Positions 1 to 12,300 of a stretch of DNA of 64,000 nucleotides are shown one piece after another. The DNA lies in the NCBI GenBank assembly GCA_963921935.1, contig OY998177.1, positions 102,229,015 through 102,293,014 of the forward strand, written 5' to 3'. This DNA comes from Galeruca laticollis. Lineage: Eukaryota > Arthropoda > Insecta > Coleoptera > Chrysomelidae. Below the pieces are notes generated by a model. That model saw only the letters and a list, made by a program, of their open reading frames with translations, had not been told where the DNA came from and searched no databases. How positions within the stretch are numbered: the stretch's first letter is position 1; every line of letters begins with the position of its first letter. A program made the position numbers and the translations under genes.

Positions 1-1712
1 AGATCTGTAATGATCTCAAGTGCCCTAGTTGGACACGTTCTCATAGCTCCAGTGATGCACACAGACAAGCCTTTAAACTTTGTTGAGGGTCTTCCTCATG
101 CTGTACTGACTTGCTTTTGTATGCCAAACTATTGCCCCATACGTAATTACTGGTCTCACAATCATGGCGTACATCCATTGCATTATTTTTGGGTTACAGC
201 CCAAACTCTTACCATCTAGATTTCTGCGCGCCATCAATGCTCTTATTGCTTTACTAGCAGTTATTTCAACATGCTTATTCCACAGAAGCTTACTGTCTAG
301 GGTTATCCCTAGATATTTAACTTCTGATTTCCATTCTATGATTTCCCCGTTTAAAGATAGGGGTTTCATGGCTGGAAGTGTTCTTTTCCGGGTAAATGGT
401 ACTATGGTCTTGTTTGGGTTAATGTTTAGCCCCACTGACAAGCACCATTGCTCAATAATTCTGAGGCCCTTTTGTAATACATCACACAAGGCGCTCTCGA
501 ACTTGCCTCTGACTATTAGAACTATGTCTTCAGCATAGTCCATACATTCGAAGCCAAGCTCCGTTAGCCTGTAGAGCAACTCATCTACTACGAGGCTCCA
601 TAGAAGAGGAGATATCACTCCCCCTTGAGGTGTCCCCCGAGAGGCTTTAACTGAGATGGTTTGATTCCCCACCTGTGTTTCAGCTATCCTCGTCGTCAAC
701 AACTCATACATCCATTTTACAATGGTTTCATGTACTCCTCGCCTTTTTAATGCTTCTTTAACAGACACATGAGTGTGTAGTCAAAGGCCCCAAATATATC
801 CAGGAATGCGCACATTGCGATTACTTTGTTGTTCACAGTTCTCTGGATGACTTCGGTCAGCTGATACAGAGCCGTCTCAGTTGATCGATCCGCTCTGTAG
901 GCATGCTGACATTTATGAAGTGGTATATTCCCCAAGTTCTCTGTTCTTATGTAGTTATCCACTACTTTATCCATCGTTTTGAGTAAAAACGATGTTAGGC
1001 AGATTGGTCTAAAAGATCGGGGATCAGTCCCATATTTTTTCCCTATTTTGGATATGAATGTTACCCTTGCCCTTCTCAATTTTCTAGGTATTAGACCCAC
1101 TGCTAGACTGCTTCTTGTAATCTTCAGCAGGCGAGGAAGAATCTCCTCTATCCCTTGCTGCAGTAGTGCTGGAAATATTCCATCCACTCCTGGTGATTTA
1201 TATGGTTGAAAGCTACTTATTGCCCATTCCAACCGTTGTCTGGTAAATATTTTCTTAGCAATGTCCCAATCTTCCTTGCAGGATTTTTTGGTGTAATTCA
1301 TTGCTATTTCAGTGCTTGTTGCTGGTTCACTACCTGGAAAGTGGGTTCTAAGAAGGAGAATCGATCGTTCCTCTTCACCTTCCGAGTATGATCCGTCTGG
1401 CTTTTTCAGCGACATTGTGGGGTTAGTTCCCCCATTTGCCATGACCTTTTGTAGTCTGGCCGCTGTGTGAGTGGAGTGAAAATTAAGCATTTTAGCCTTC
1501 CTAATCTCTTTATTGTACTCAGTGCACCCTTGCCAATTACCGTCACGTTTGGCTCTATAAAAAAGCCGACGGACCTCTTTTCTGAGGTTTGACAGGTTCT
1601 CATTCCACCAAGGAGCATGCTTTTCTGATCGAGTTTTTTGACAGTGGGCAACTGGAATGAAAAGCTTCCAATATTGCCCCACTGATCTGTTCGACTCTTT
1701 GTTCCAGGTCAT
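1..1712 (-). pseudogene. LINE reverse transcriptase (R1/Jockey/LOA-like), decayed, cut by window edge
   Basis: Reverse transcriptase of a non-LTR retrotransposon, read right to left. The N-terminal half (1712-747) has the fingers region with SFRPICLTSFLLKTMDKVV and palm motif A (DIFGAFDYT). After a frameshift near 750-768 the second half (768-73) carries GTPQGGVISPLL and motif C written DYAEDIVLI, then the thumb motif VKYLGITLDSKLLWNKHVE. Motif C of active enzymes has two Asp (YADD), so the Glu here together with the frameshift suggests a dead copy. The endonuclease continues upstream at 1600-2583. The C-terminal part (possible RNase H) runs off the left edge. The clade is inferred from motif style only; R1, LOA and Jockey are all possible. 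Confidence 0.85.
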
Positions 1713-2583
1713 AGTGCGGGTGATTTACCACATTTACTTCGATTTGTTCCAAATTGTCCTTCAGATTGTTCTTGGAGAGAGACCAATCAGTATTTCTAGG
1801 ATTTCGGATTGTAGGAATCGAGGAAGTATCTCCTTCTACCCTAAATTTGATGATCCTATGGTCGGAAAGTGATGGCTCGCTCATCACCCTCCAATCTTTT
1901 ACATTTTTCCTAGCAGCAACATCAACAATTGTTACGTCCAGGACTTCTTCTCTTGCCCTCGAGACAAAAGTGGGGGGGGTTGTCCCCACGTTTAAGGTCT
2001 CAAGGTTTCTGCTAAGAGATATTCTAATAAACACTCATCTTTGGCGTTGTTGTTAGTGCTTCCTCACACGGTATTGTGTGCGTTGGTATCACAACCAATT
2101 ATGATTGGCAGCCGTATGTTCTTGCGGTGTCTCACTAGCTCTTGTACTTCTTCTGGCGGTGTCATCGGCCCGTCTCCAGCGAAGTATGCAGAGACAATGA
2201 CGATGCCTCGGTCGATACCCCCAATGTTGAGTTGAACAATGATTGGAACTAGGTCCCGTGACACGGTCGAAACCAGTAAGGACTATTCTCCTATATAGCC
2301 ACGCATTCTTCGGCCTGGTTTCCCACCTTGACTTTGGGTTTTTAATGAGTTTATCTCCTCTTGGTCCGGGCAGTAAAGCCAATCCCCCCCCCATCCCACT
2401 GGGCCGCGAGACTTTACCACAGGCAGCCAGGATACATTGGTGTAACAGGTGATTTTGAGGTAAGCTCGAAATTTCACCCGGCATCGTAACCCTGCAATCC
2501 CTGAGCCACGATACTACAGCTGGGATAGGTAAAGTTGGTCCGCGGCAGGGTATTCGAGGGCTGCCAGTTGAGTGTTTAGACAC
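1600..2583 (-). pseudogene. LINE apurinic-type endonuclease domain, frameshifted
   Basis: Endonuclease/exonuclease/phosphatase-type domain that nicks the target DNA for LINE insertion. Visible motifs on the minus strand are VSAYFAGDG and IIGCDTNAHN (2264-2064), followed after a frameshift by LSDHRIIKF in the 2034-1600 frame, the conserved SDH(R) end of such nucleases. The N-terminal part is scattered over two frames (2583-2283). It lies directly upstream of the reverse transcriptase and belongs to the same element, whose visible 5' limit is about 2690. Several frame breaks make it non-functional. Confidence 0.75.
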
Positions 2584-2699
2584 AACGAGCCCCCAGGTAT
2601 TTCCCCGCAGACCTCATATAAAATCATCTCAGAGGCCCGTCCTTTCCGCCACCTGGAGACGCGCCGGGTTGGTGCTTCACCCCCTCCACATCAATAAAT

Positions 2700-2935
2700 A
2701 TTCGGGACGAACAGTGACGAACTACATATATACCTATTGATGTGGACCCAGAAGGAAAACGAAAAACAACTATCTGCTTCAAGGATTCACTTACACCAAT
2801 GTGGGAAAACGGAAAAGAAATAGCAGTTCCGAAGTAAAAGATTTAAAATCGTTACTTCATCTTATTCCAGTAGATGCAAAAGAATTTTACCGCAGTTTGA
2901 CTGGTAGTCTCGAAGTTGAAGAGACTTAGCTTAAT
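2700..2935 (+). pseudogene. C-terminal tail of a transposon-derived ORF (uncertain)
   Basis: A short open stretch ends in VKDLKSLLHLIPVDAKEFYR and then a stop at about 2927-2929. The pattern (KDL, SLL, IP, FY) resembles the C-terminus of a repetitive protein family that I associate with insect genomes and suspect at 56.5-57.3 kb on the minus strand. The family link is from memory and inference. No N-terminal part is present nearby, so this would be a broken remnant. It could also be chance. Confidence 0.3.
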
Positions 2936-3377
2936 TATTGTTAACATCATATTTTTTTATTCTTGTGTTCATTAAAAAGTTTCTTGTAGAGAAATCGATG
3001 TATTTTATTTATTTTTTACATGATGTGTGTATATAAATGTGTTTGTATTTCTCTAATAGTCTATTATATTTCATAGAATAGAACCAACATCAAAGTTCTT
3101 TTATGCACTTTATTATTAACACATTTTAAATATAGCAAATAAGAACCAACCCGCAATTATTAAAATTTGGGAAAATAATTAATATTTCTAGTTAAAGATG
3201 TTACATCAAATAAATTCCTATTCTAAAAAACAAAAATTGCCATTTTTGAATGTAATGTAGATTTAGAAACACAGGTGTACTTCTTGTGTCATTTTCTCAT
3301 TTAGGTTGATTCCTTTCAGCTTAATTCCGTCCAAATAAAATTTCTTATTTCAATTTTAAATTAAATAAATGACTTAC
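2936..3377. other. PUS3 intron 4 sequence without a recognised gene
   Basis: AT-rich sequence between the small transposon tail and the donor site of PUS3 exon 4 (gcg then gtaagt read on the minus strand at 3380-3372). I looked on the minus strand for the next PUS3 exon (the region after the conserved GTHDFRN block) and did not find it. The remaining exons must lie further left, outside the window, or have been lost. Confidence 0.5.
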
Positions 3378-6300
3378 CGCATTGATTTTTATCAGTGGGT
3401 TCAATTTTTATTTCAATAATATTTCTTTTAAAATCTATAACTCCATTTCCAACATCCATTTTACATAAGTTTCTAAAATCGTGTGTTCCTAACAATTTTT
3501 CGGAAGCAAGATGCATTTTCTAAAATAAATAACAATAATACCAGAAATGGATTTCCCTCTGTAATTGATCCAAGAAATATGCCTAAAGACTGAAAACGAA
3601 CCATATATGATTCAGAGACAAATATAGATTAATGACAATTTATGTAAAATACGTTTTGGCCCGACACGGCTATAGTACCGCCATCTTGGCGTCAAAGTGT
3701 TCCTACACTGGGTATGCAACCAGCCATGATAGCTTGCACATTGTGACTCTTATACTGTGCAGTGTTAAAATAAGAACTACAATTCAAAATCCCGCCAGTT
3801 GTGAAGTGCGACCTGTGATAAGGTTCTTAAAATCTACACCTCCATTTCCAACATGAATTTCTAAAATCGTCTGTTCCTAACAATTTTTGAGAAGCATAAC
3901 TCATTTTCTAAAATGGATTTTCCTCTGTACTTGATCTGTTAACGAAATATAACAAATTATTGTTTAAAGAAATTATAGATTATTCAGAGACAAATATACA
4001 TGATTGACACCCATTCACATACGAGGATGTATTGATATCTAGTTAGCCTAGACCAGTTCCATGCATAAACAAAATATTGCGTTACCATAGCAACGAACAA
4101 TAACTTATTAGAAGTGTCAGTGTAAAGTTTGACGTAAAAGTAAACCAGAGTTACGCAATAAATTAAAAGAAAAAAGATGTCCACCGAAATTGTGAAAATC
4201 GAAAAATTGGGAGTATCGAGCCATCATCAAGTACCTGTATTTAAAAGGGTTAAGAGGTAAGCATATTTACGAGATATGCTTAATACCCTTGGTAATCAAT
4301 GTCCTTCGTATGCGACCGTGAAAAATTAGACTGCAAGCTTCAAAAGAGGTAAATTTTCCATTGAAGATGATGAACGATCGGAAAGGCCAGTTTCTGTGTC
4401 AGGCCTCGAAAATATTGATGCAGTTCATGACATGATTTTATCAGACCGTAGAATCTGGCTAAAACGGATATCTGAAGCACTGAAAATTTCATACGAACGT
4501 GTTCATCATATAGTTCACGTCAATTTGGACATGAGAAAAATTGCTGCATAATGGATCCCCAAATGTTTGAATGTTGACCAAAAGTGTGCAAGTGTAGAAG
4601 CATCGCATTCGATCTGTGCTCGATTTGAAAATGATGTAGACTTCTTAAATGGAATTGTTACTATAGATGAGACTTGGGTACATTTCTACGATCCAGAAAC
4701 AAAGCAACAATCGATGGAATGGCGACACTCTGGTATATCCGAGGGCTGTCCAGAAAGTAAAATACGTTTTGGCCCGACGCGGCTAGTATCGACATCTTGA
4801 CGTCAGTGTTCCTACACTTAGTATGCAACCAGCCGTGATAACTTGTACATCGTGTCTCTTATATACTGTGGAGTGTTGAAATAAGAACTGCAATTCAAAA
4901 TCCCGTTAGTTGTGAAGTGCGACCAGTGATAAGATTTTCAAAATCTACAACTCCATTTCTAACACCCATTTTACATAGATTTCTAAAATCGTGTATTCCT
5001 AACAAATTTTCGGAAGCACAAGGTATTTTATAAAATAAATTTCAACAATACAAGAGATGGATTTCCCACTGTATTTGATCTGTCAAACAAATATGTCTAA
5101 AGATCATGAAACCAAACTATAGATGATTCAGAGACAAATATACATGATTAACACTCATTGACAGATATTGTATATACAAGGGCTGTCCAGAAGTAACATG
5201 TTATAGCATGACGCAGATAGTGCCGCCATCTTGAAGTCATAGTGTTCCTACACTTAGTATGCAATCAGCTGTGATAGCTTGCCCATCGTGCATATTGTAT
5301 ACAGTGAAGTGTTAAAATGAGCACTGCAGTTCAAAATCCTGCCAGTTTTTTAGTACGGCCTGTGCGATAAATTTTTTAAAATCTACAACTTCATTTTACA
5401 TAAAATTTTAAAATCATGTGTTTCTAACAATTTTTTGGAAGCATATCACATTTTCTAAAATAAATATCAACAATACAAGAAATGGATTTCCCCCTGTAAA
5501 ATAAGTAAACCAAAAGATTGTGAAACAAAACTATAGATGATTCAGAGACAAATACACAGGATTAACACTCGGTAAATATTAACGACTATTGTATATACGA
5601 AGGCTATTCAGAAAGTAACAGACGTTTTGGCTTAGCGCAGCAGTGAGTGAGGCTAACGCCGCCGGATTAGCAGTCAGTGATGCCAGGGCTTCCGAAATGT
5701 CGGTAGCTCTACTTATTTTCGCTCCAGTTTACCGATATACCTAAATGAAACAAAAATCTACCGATCCTTAATTTAATTAAATAGAAACTCTGAAAATCTA
5801 CCGAAAAATCAAAATTTAAATAAATTTTACTGAAACAAAATAAATAACTCGTTACCAAAACAAATTTATTAATTACTCCTAGTGAAAACAGCAGGTACCA
5901 CATATATTTTAAATTGGACCCATAAGAACACTTTTGGTCACTTCCAAACAAGTGATCACGTGAATTACGAGTTCGCAGCCGAAAAGGCGCTTTTTAAAAA
6001 CTAATTTTAACTTTAAAAATAACTTTATTCACTTACATTTGTACAATTTAAATACTTTTAAGCTATATAAAATAAAAATCAAAATTTTAACTGAAAAAGT
6101 AACGACTTAAAATTATAAAATCAGACTTGATTACTGATCTAATAATTCTAATTTATATTCGATAATTGCTTATTCGAGACCTCGTTTATAAAGTTTGAGT
6201 ATTAAATTCCACTTTACGACATCTACCGAAATTTTGTGATGTACTCTACCAATTTTTATTTCAAACACTTGACAACACTGTTGGCAGTAGTGATCGACCG

Positions 6301-9300
6301 ATATGACTTTTTTAGCCGATACCGATAATCGGCCGATACCGATAATGTCTTGACCGATAACGATATATATCGGCATATCGGCCTTTTTTGATTGATAACA
6401 TTATTATTGTCTAAAATCTCTAAAATCTGAATATTCTGTAATATAACTTATAATTCTTTAACGTTCAATTTAAAATCATAAAAACAAAAATTGCACTTTG
6501 GTAACACAGCAATAGGCGATAATTTATGTGGCTCAGCGCCAAGTCATTGGTGATGGTGAATCCCCTTAATTTCTCGGTGAATCCCGTGCGTTTATTGCCG
6601 TGCATTCAGTATTGCATTCTTAAAGCAGATCGTTTTAAGTTCGATTATTTCTTGGCGTAATTTAGTTAATCTTTAACAAAGACATAATATTAATAGTTAA
6701 TAATAACACTACCAAAACTGCTATCTACGGATGTCAGTAAAACTTTGCGCCATGTACACGTCTCAAGTTTAGAAAGAATAAAATTTCCATTTAATTAACA
6801 ATTAAAGTACTTAAACAAGTTTTAATCCCAAAAATTTTTGACATCACGTAAAATACCATGTCCAATATTAAATGTATCCACCTTTTTCTATTTTCAATTG
6901 ATACTTACAAAGAAACATTCTTCCAAATAATTCTCAATTTATTGACTGAAGTTTATTCAGATAAAATTTTTATATATACATAGTTATTTTCCAACTAATT
7001 TTAAGCTGATCTAAAAAATAATTTGGCAAGAAAAAAAATTTATAAGACTTGGCCCAATTTTTGCAGCCTTATACCAAACATATTTATTCTTTCTAAACTT
7101 GAGACGTGTACATGGCGCAAAGTTTTACTGACATCCCTAGATAGCAGTTTTGGAAGTATTTCAATTATTTTTGTAGTTTAATATTTTAATTCGTTCTATT
7201 GTTCATTTAGTTTCATTTCTTCAACGTGTGACAAGATTATAGTTTTTAATCGAAAAAAATTTTTTTCAAGACTAGACTATCTACAAAATATTTTCTTCAC
7301 TTGTTTAAATATTGTTTAATCAAACTATATAAAGTGTGGCCAGCCTAAACTGGAAAACGTTCTCATCAATTTTGAAAAGACTATTAAGATTTCTATTTTT
7401 GAGGTATGATTATTAAACTATACATCAAAAAAAAATTTAAAATACTGAAAGATGAAATTCGAGACCGACAACCCAGAAATTTAAATATTTTACACTTAAA
7501 AACCCCAAACTTGTTAATATTGTTACAAAAATTTTTATAAACAACAAAGTATACGTTATTTAATAATGCAAACAGTTATCGAAGAATTACTTGAAGAAAA
7601 GGATGAATTATGGTAATAAAAGAACCTTCCGAAGACTTCATAATAGAATTATTTATTGATTTCACCTAGAAAACTACAACTAAAACGGAAAACCTTCTCT
7701 TCAATTCTGAAAAGACTATTCAGATTTACGTTTTTGAAATATAATTATTAAACTATACATAAAAAAAAATTAAAATACTGAAAGATGAAATTCAAGACCG
7801 ACAACCCAGAAATTTAAATATTTCACATTTAGAAACCCCAAACTTGCTAATATTGTTACAAAAAATTCTATAAACAACAAAATATACGTTATTTAATAAT
7901 GTAAACAGTTATCGAACAATTACTTGAAGAATAAGGATCAATAATGGTAATAAAATAACTTTTCGAAGACTTCATAATACAATTAATTATTGATATCACC
8001 TAGAAAACCACAACTAAAATGGAAAACCTTCTCTTCAATTTTGGAAAAAACTATTCAGATTTCTATTTTAGAAATATTACTACCAAACTATACATCAAAA
8101 AAAATTTCTGAAAGATGAAATTTGATACTGACAACCCAGAAATTTAAATATTTCACATTTAAAAACCCCAAACTTGCTAATATTGTTACAAAATATTCCA
8201 TAAACAACAAAACATATGTTATTTAATAATGCAAACAATTATCGAACAATTACTTGAAGAATAAGGATCAATAATGGTAATAAAATAACTTTCCGAAGAC
8301 TTCATAATACAATTATTTATTGATTTCACCTAGAAAACCACAACTAAAACGGAAAACCTTCTCTTCAATTTTGAAAAGACTATTCAGATTTCTATTTTTG
8401 AAATATAATTATTAAACTATACATAATAAAAATTTAAATATTGAAAGATGAAATTCGAGACCAACAACCCAGAAATTTAAATATTTCACATTTAGAAACC
8501 CCAAACTTGCTAATATTGTTACAAAAAAATTCTATAAACAACAAAATATACGTTATTTGATATAGTAAACAGTTATCGAACAATTACTTGAAGAATAAGG
8601 ATCAATAATGGTAATAAAAGAACATTCCGAAGACTTCATAATACAATTATTTATTGATTTCACCTAGAAAACCACAACTAAAACGGAAAACATTCTCTTC
8701 AATTTTGAAAAGACTATTCAGACTTCTATTTTTGAAATATAATTATCAAACTATACATAAAAAAATTTCAATACTGAAAGATGAAATTCGAGACCAACAA
8801 CCCAGTAATTTAAATATTTCACATTTAGAAACCCCAAACTTGCTAATATTGTTACAAAAAAATTCTATAATCTACAAAATATACGTTATTTGATATAGTA
8901 AACAGTTATCGAACAATTACTTGAAGAATAAGGATCAATAATGGTAACAAAAGAACTTTCCGAAGACTTCATAATACAATTATTTATTGATTTCACCTAG
9001 AAAACCACAACTAAAACGGAAAATCTTCTCTTCAATTTTGAAAAGACTATTTAGATTTCTATTTTTGAAATATAATTATTAAACTATACATAAAAAAATT
9101 TAAATACTGAAAGATGAAATTCAAGACCAACAACCCAGAAATTTAAATATTTCACATTTAGAAACCCCAAACTTACTAATATTGTTACAAAAAAATTCTA
9201 TAAACAACAAAATATACGTTATTTGATATAGTAAACAGTTATTGGACAATTACTTGAAGAATAAGGATGAATAATGGTAATAAAAGAACTTTCCGAAGAC

Positions 9301-12300
9301 TTCATAATACAATTATTTATTGATTTCATCTAGAAAACCAAAACTAAAGTGGAAAACCTTTTCTTCAATTTTGAAAAAACTATTCAGATTTCTGCTTTAG
9401 AAATATTTCTATCAAACTATACATAAAAAAAAATTAAAATACTGAAAGATGAAATTCAAGACCGACAACCCAGAAATTTAAATATTTCATATTTAGAAAC
9501 CCCGATCTTGCTAATATTGTTACAAAAAATTCTATAAACAACAAAATATACGTTATTTAATAATGTAAACAGTTATCGAACAATTACTTGAAGAATAAGT
9601 ATCAATAATGGTAATAAAAGAGCTTTTCGAAGACTTCATAATACAATTATTTATTGATTTCACCTAGAAAACCACAACTAAAATGGAAAACCTTCTCTTC
9701 AATTTTGAAAAAACTATTTAGATTTCTATTTTAGAAACATTACTATCAAACTATACATCAAAAAAAATTTAAAATACTGAAAGATGAAATTTGATATCGA
9801 CAACCCAGAAATTTAAATATTTCACATTTAAAAACCCCAAACTTGCTAATATTGTTACAAAAAATTCTATAAACAACAAAATATACGTTATTTAATAATA
9901 TAAATAGTTGTCGAACAATTATTTGAAGAATAAGGTTGAATAATGGTAATAAAAGAACTTTCCGAAGACTTCATAATACAATTATTTATTGATTTCACCT
10001 AGAAAACCACAACTAAAACGGAAAATCTTCTCTTCAATTTTGAAAAGACTATTTAGATTTCTATTTTTGAAATATGATTATTAAACTATACATGAAGATG
10101 AAATTCGAGACCAACAACCCAGAAATTAAAATTTTTCACATTTAAAAACACCAAACTTGTTAATATTGTTATAATTCTATAAACAACAAAATATATGTTA
10201 TTTAATAAATAATTATAACAAAGGAACAATTTTGGATTCTGTGTTATTCAATCTTTGTATAAATGAATTGTTTTCAGTGAGCAGTACTGGATATATACAA
10301 TTAGAGTCGCAGACGATACAGCCATTATTTATGAAATAGATAATTGATCATGATTTGAAATAGTTGAAAATGATCTAAGATTAATTAAGGATTGGTTTCA
10401 TCATAAATTACTTATTAATAAAACATAATTTGTCATTTCTTAATTCTAGAGACCATAAGAATAGCTTCACATATTTTTTATAGAAAAAAACTAGAGATTG
10501 TGCTTTATAACTTTAAGTGTTTAAAAAAGTTTATGTCAATACTTGCAGATATTGTACTACGGTCTAGTGGAAAGCCATCTCAGGTATGGCCTATTCTCTT
10601 GGGGATGTGCTTCCAGAACATTTATAGGTCCCTTTTAGAGATTATACAAAGAAGCTTTATTTAGATTATAATGTCTAGTTCCAGCATGTGCCCTAGTGAC
10701 GCACTGTATAATATAAACAAAATCTTTGACTTAAAGAAATTATGTTTTCTGTGTGCATCTGTAAAATACCATACTATGAAAAATAAAATTAAGTTACCTA
10801 CACATACATATGAATCCAAAAATAATAATATGAAGCTCCTATGATGACAAAATCTTTATGTCAAATTTTTCCTATTAACACAACCAAAAGTTTTGTAAAA
10901 TTAACGTCTGAAATATCTCTTCATAGATTTTATGTATAATTAGGTATAGTGTTTTCTTATTTACCAAAACATATGTTGAGGTAAATTCGTTCATCTCTGG
11001 CATACATTTTTTAGTATTTATAATTAACAAATTGGCTTTCATGAGTTGTTCGGGATACTAATGTTCAATTTGGGTTTAATACTACTGATTAACTGATTGT
11101 AGAATTCATTTTTATAGGAGAAATTGATAACATATTTGAAAAACTTATTTAAATTTGACGTTATAAAATGGCAAATGACATTTGTGTTGTGACGTCAACT
11201 GACGGAGTTGTGAGGACGATACTATTCGATGATTTTAGGAACGGTGCTCGAGAATATCAATTTTGGGAACTATTCGCAAATAGAGCAATCACAGGCTTGC
11301 GTATGCATGACGTTGGGAACGACGTCAAGAATAACGCCCTGATTCCAGATTCAGGGCATCAGTGCGGATGAAACTCAATCATCGACCATCACACCTGCAA
11401 GAAATGAATCACCGGTAGCGACATTGATTTTTTTAGCGAAATATCGAAACCACCCATGAGAAACCTTAAACTTTAGAAATATTTTTACAAAAGTTACAAC
11501 TTTTATTTTTTAGAACTGAATATCTTTTTAATAAATACATGGAAAATTATCATTGATGCTGCAAATGGAAGATCATATATGAATTATATGGCAAATGTAT
11601 GCATACTTTTCCCGTAGATAATATACTTTTTAACTAATTAAAAAAAAATAGAATTGCGGGGAGAGGAGAGAGACGAAATTTTCGGTATAAGAGTGTGTCG
11701 TCTAGCGCAAAAATATATAAAAGATGGCGGAGTCGAGACGTGACATGGCGCGAGTGACGAGCAGTCACTCTTGATCCTATTGGAGTTTGGTGGAGTGCAA
11801 AGTAGCGAAATGGATGGAAAAAGTATTTATTGGAAATATTTCATAAAGAATAAATTATCCCCAGCAGATAAGAAATCCACCGCAAAATGTAAATTGTGTG
11901 ACATAACCATTTCATTGGGGGGAGTGGGAAAATCGGCGAATACCTCAAACATGAAATACCATTTAGAAATAAAACATCCTCAAGAATATTATAAATTGAA
12001 AGGGACTGATTCAAGCTCAGGTTAGTACTAAATTTTCATTTTCCAGTTCGCATTATAAAAATATTTACCAACAATAGGACTGCTCATTCAGGATTATATT
12101 ATTATATAGGATTGAGGGGCAAACCACCCAGGAATTTTTTGCTAAAATTCTAGGGATTTATTAGGAATTTAGGAAATTTTAAGGGAATTTGTGTAAAAAA
12201 ATTACCCCCAGGGGCAAACCACCTAAAGATTTTTTGCTAAAAATCTGAAGAATTAAGTAATTTGTTGGGAATTTGGGGAAATTAAAGGAATTTGTGTAGG

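Noticed and set aside
7345..10205. CRISPR-like repeat array
   Set aside because: Units are contiguous, ~332 bp and diverged, with no short direct repeats and unique spacers; it is a tandem satellite-like array inside a eukaryotic transposon.
11168..11371. 67-residue plus-strand frame MANDICVVTSTDG upstream of the hAT transposase
   Set aside because: No recognised motif, and the transposase has its own promoter-like TATA and start downstream; insufficient support for a second gene.
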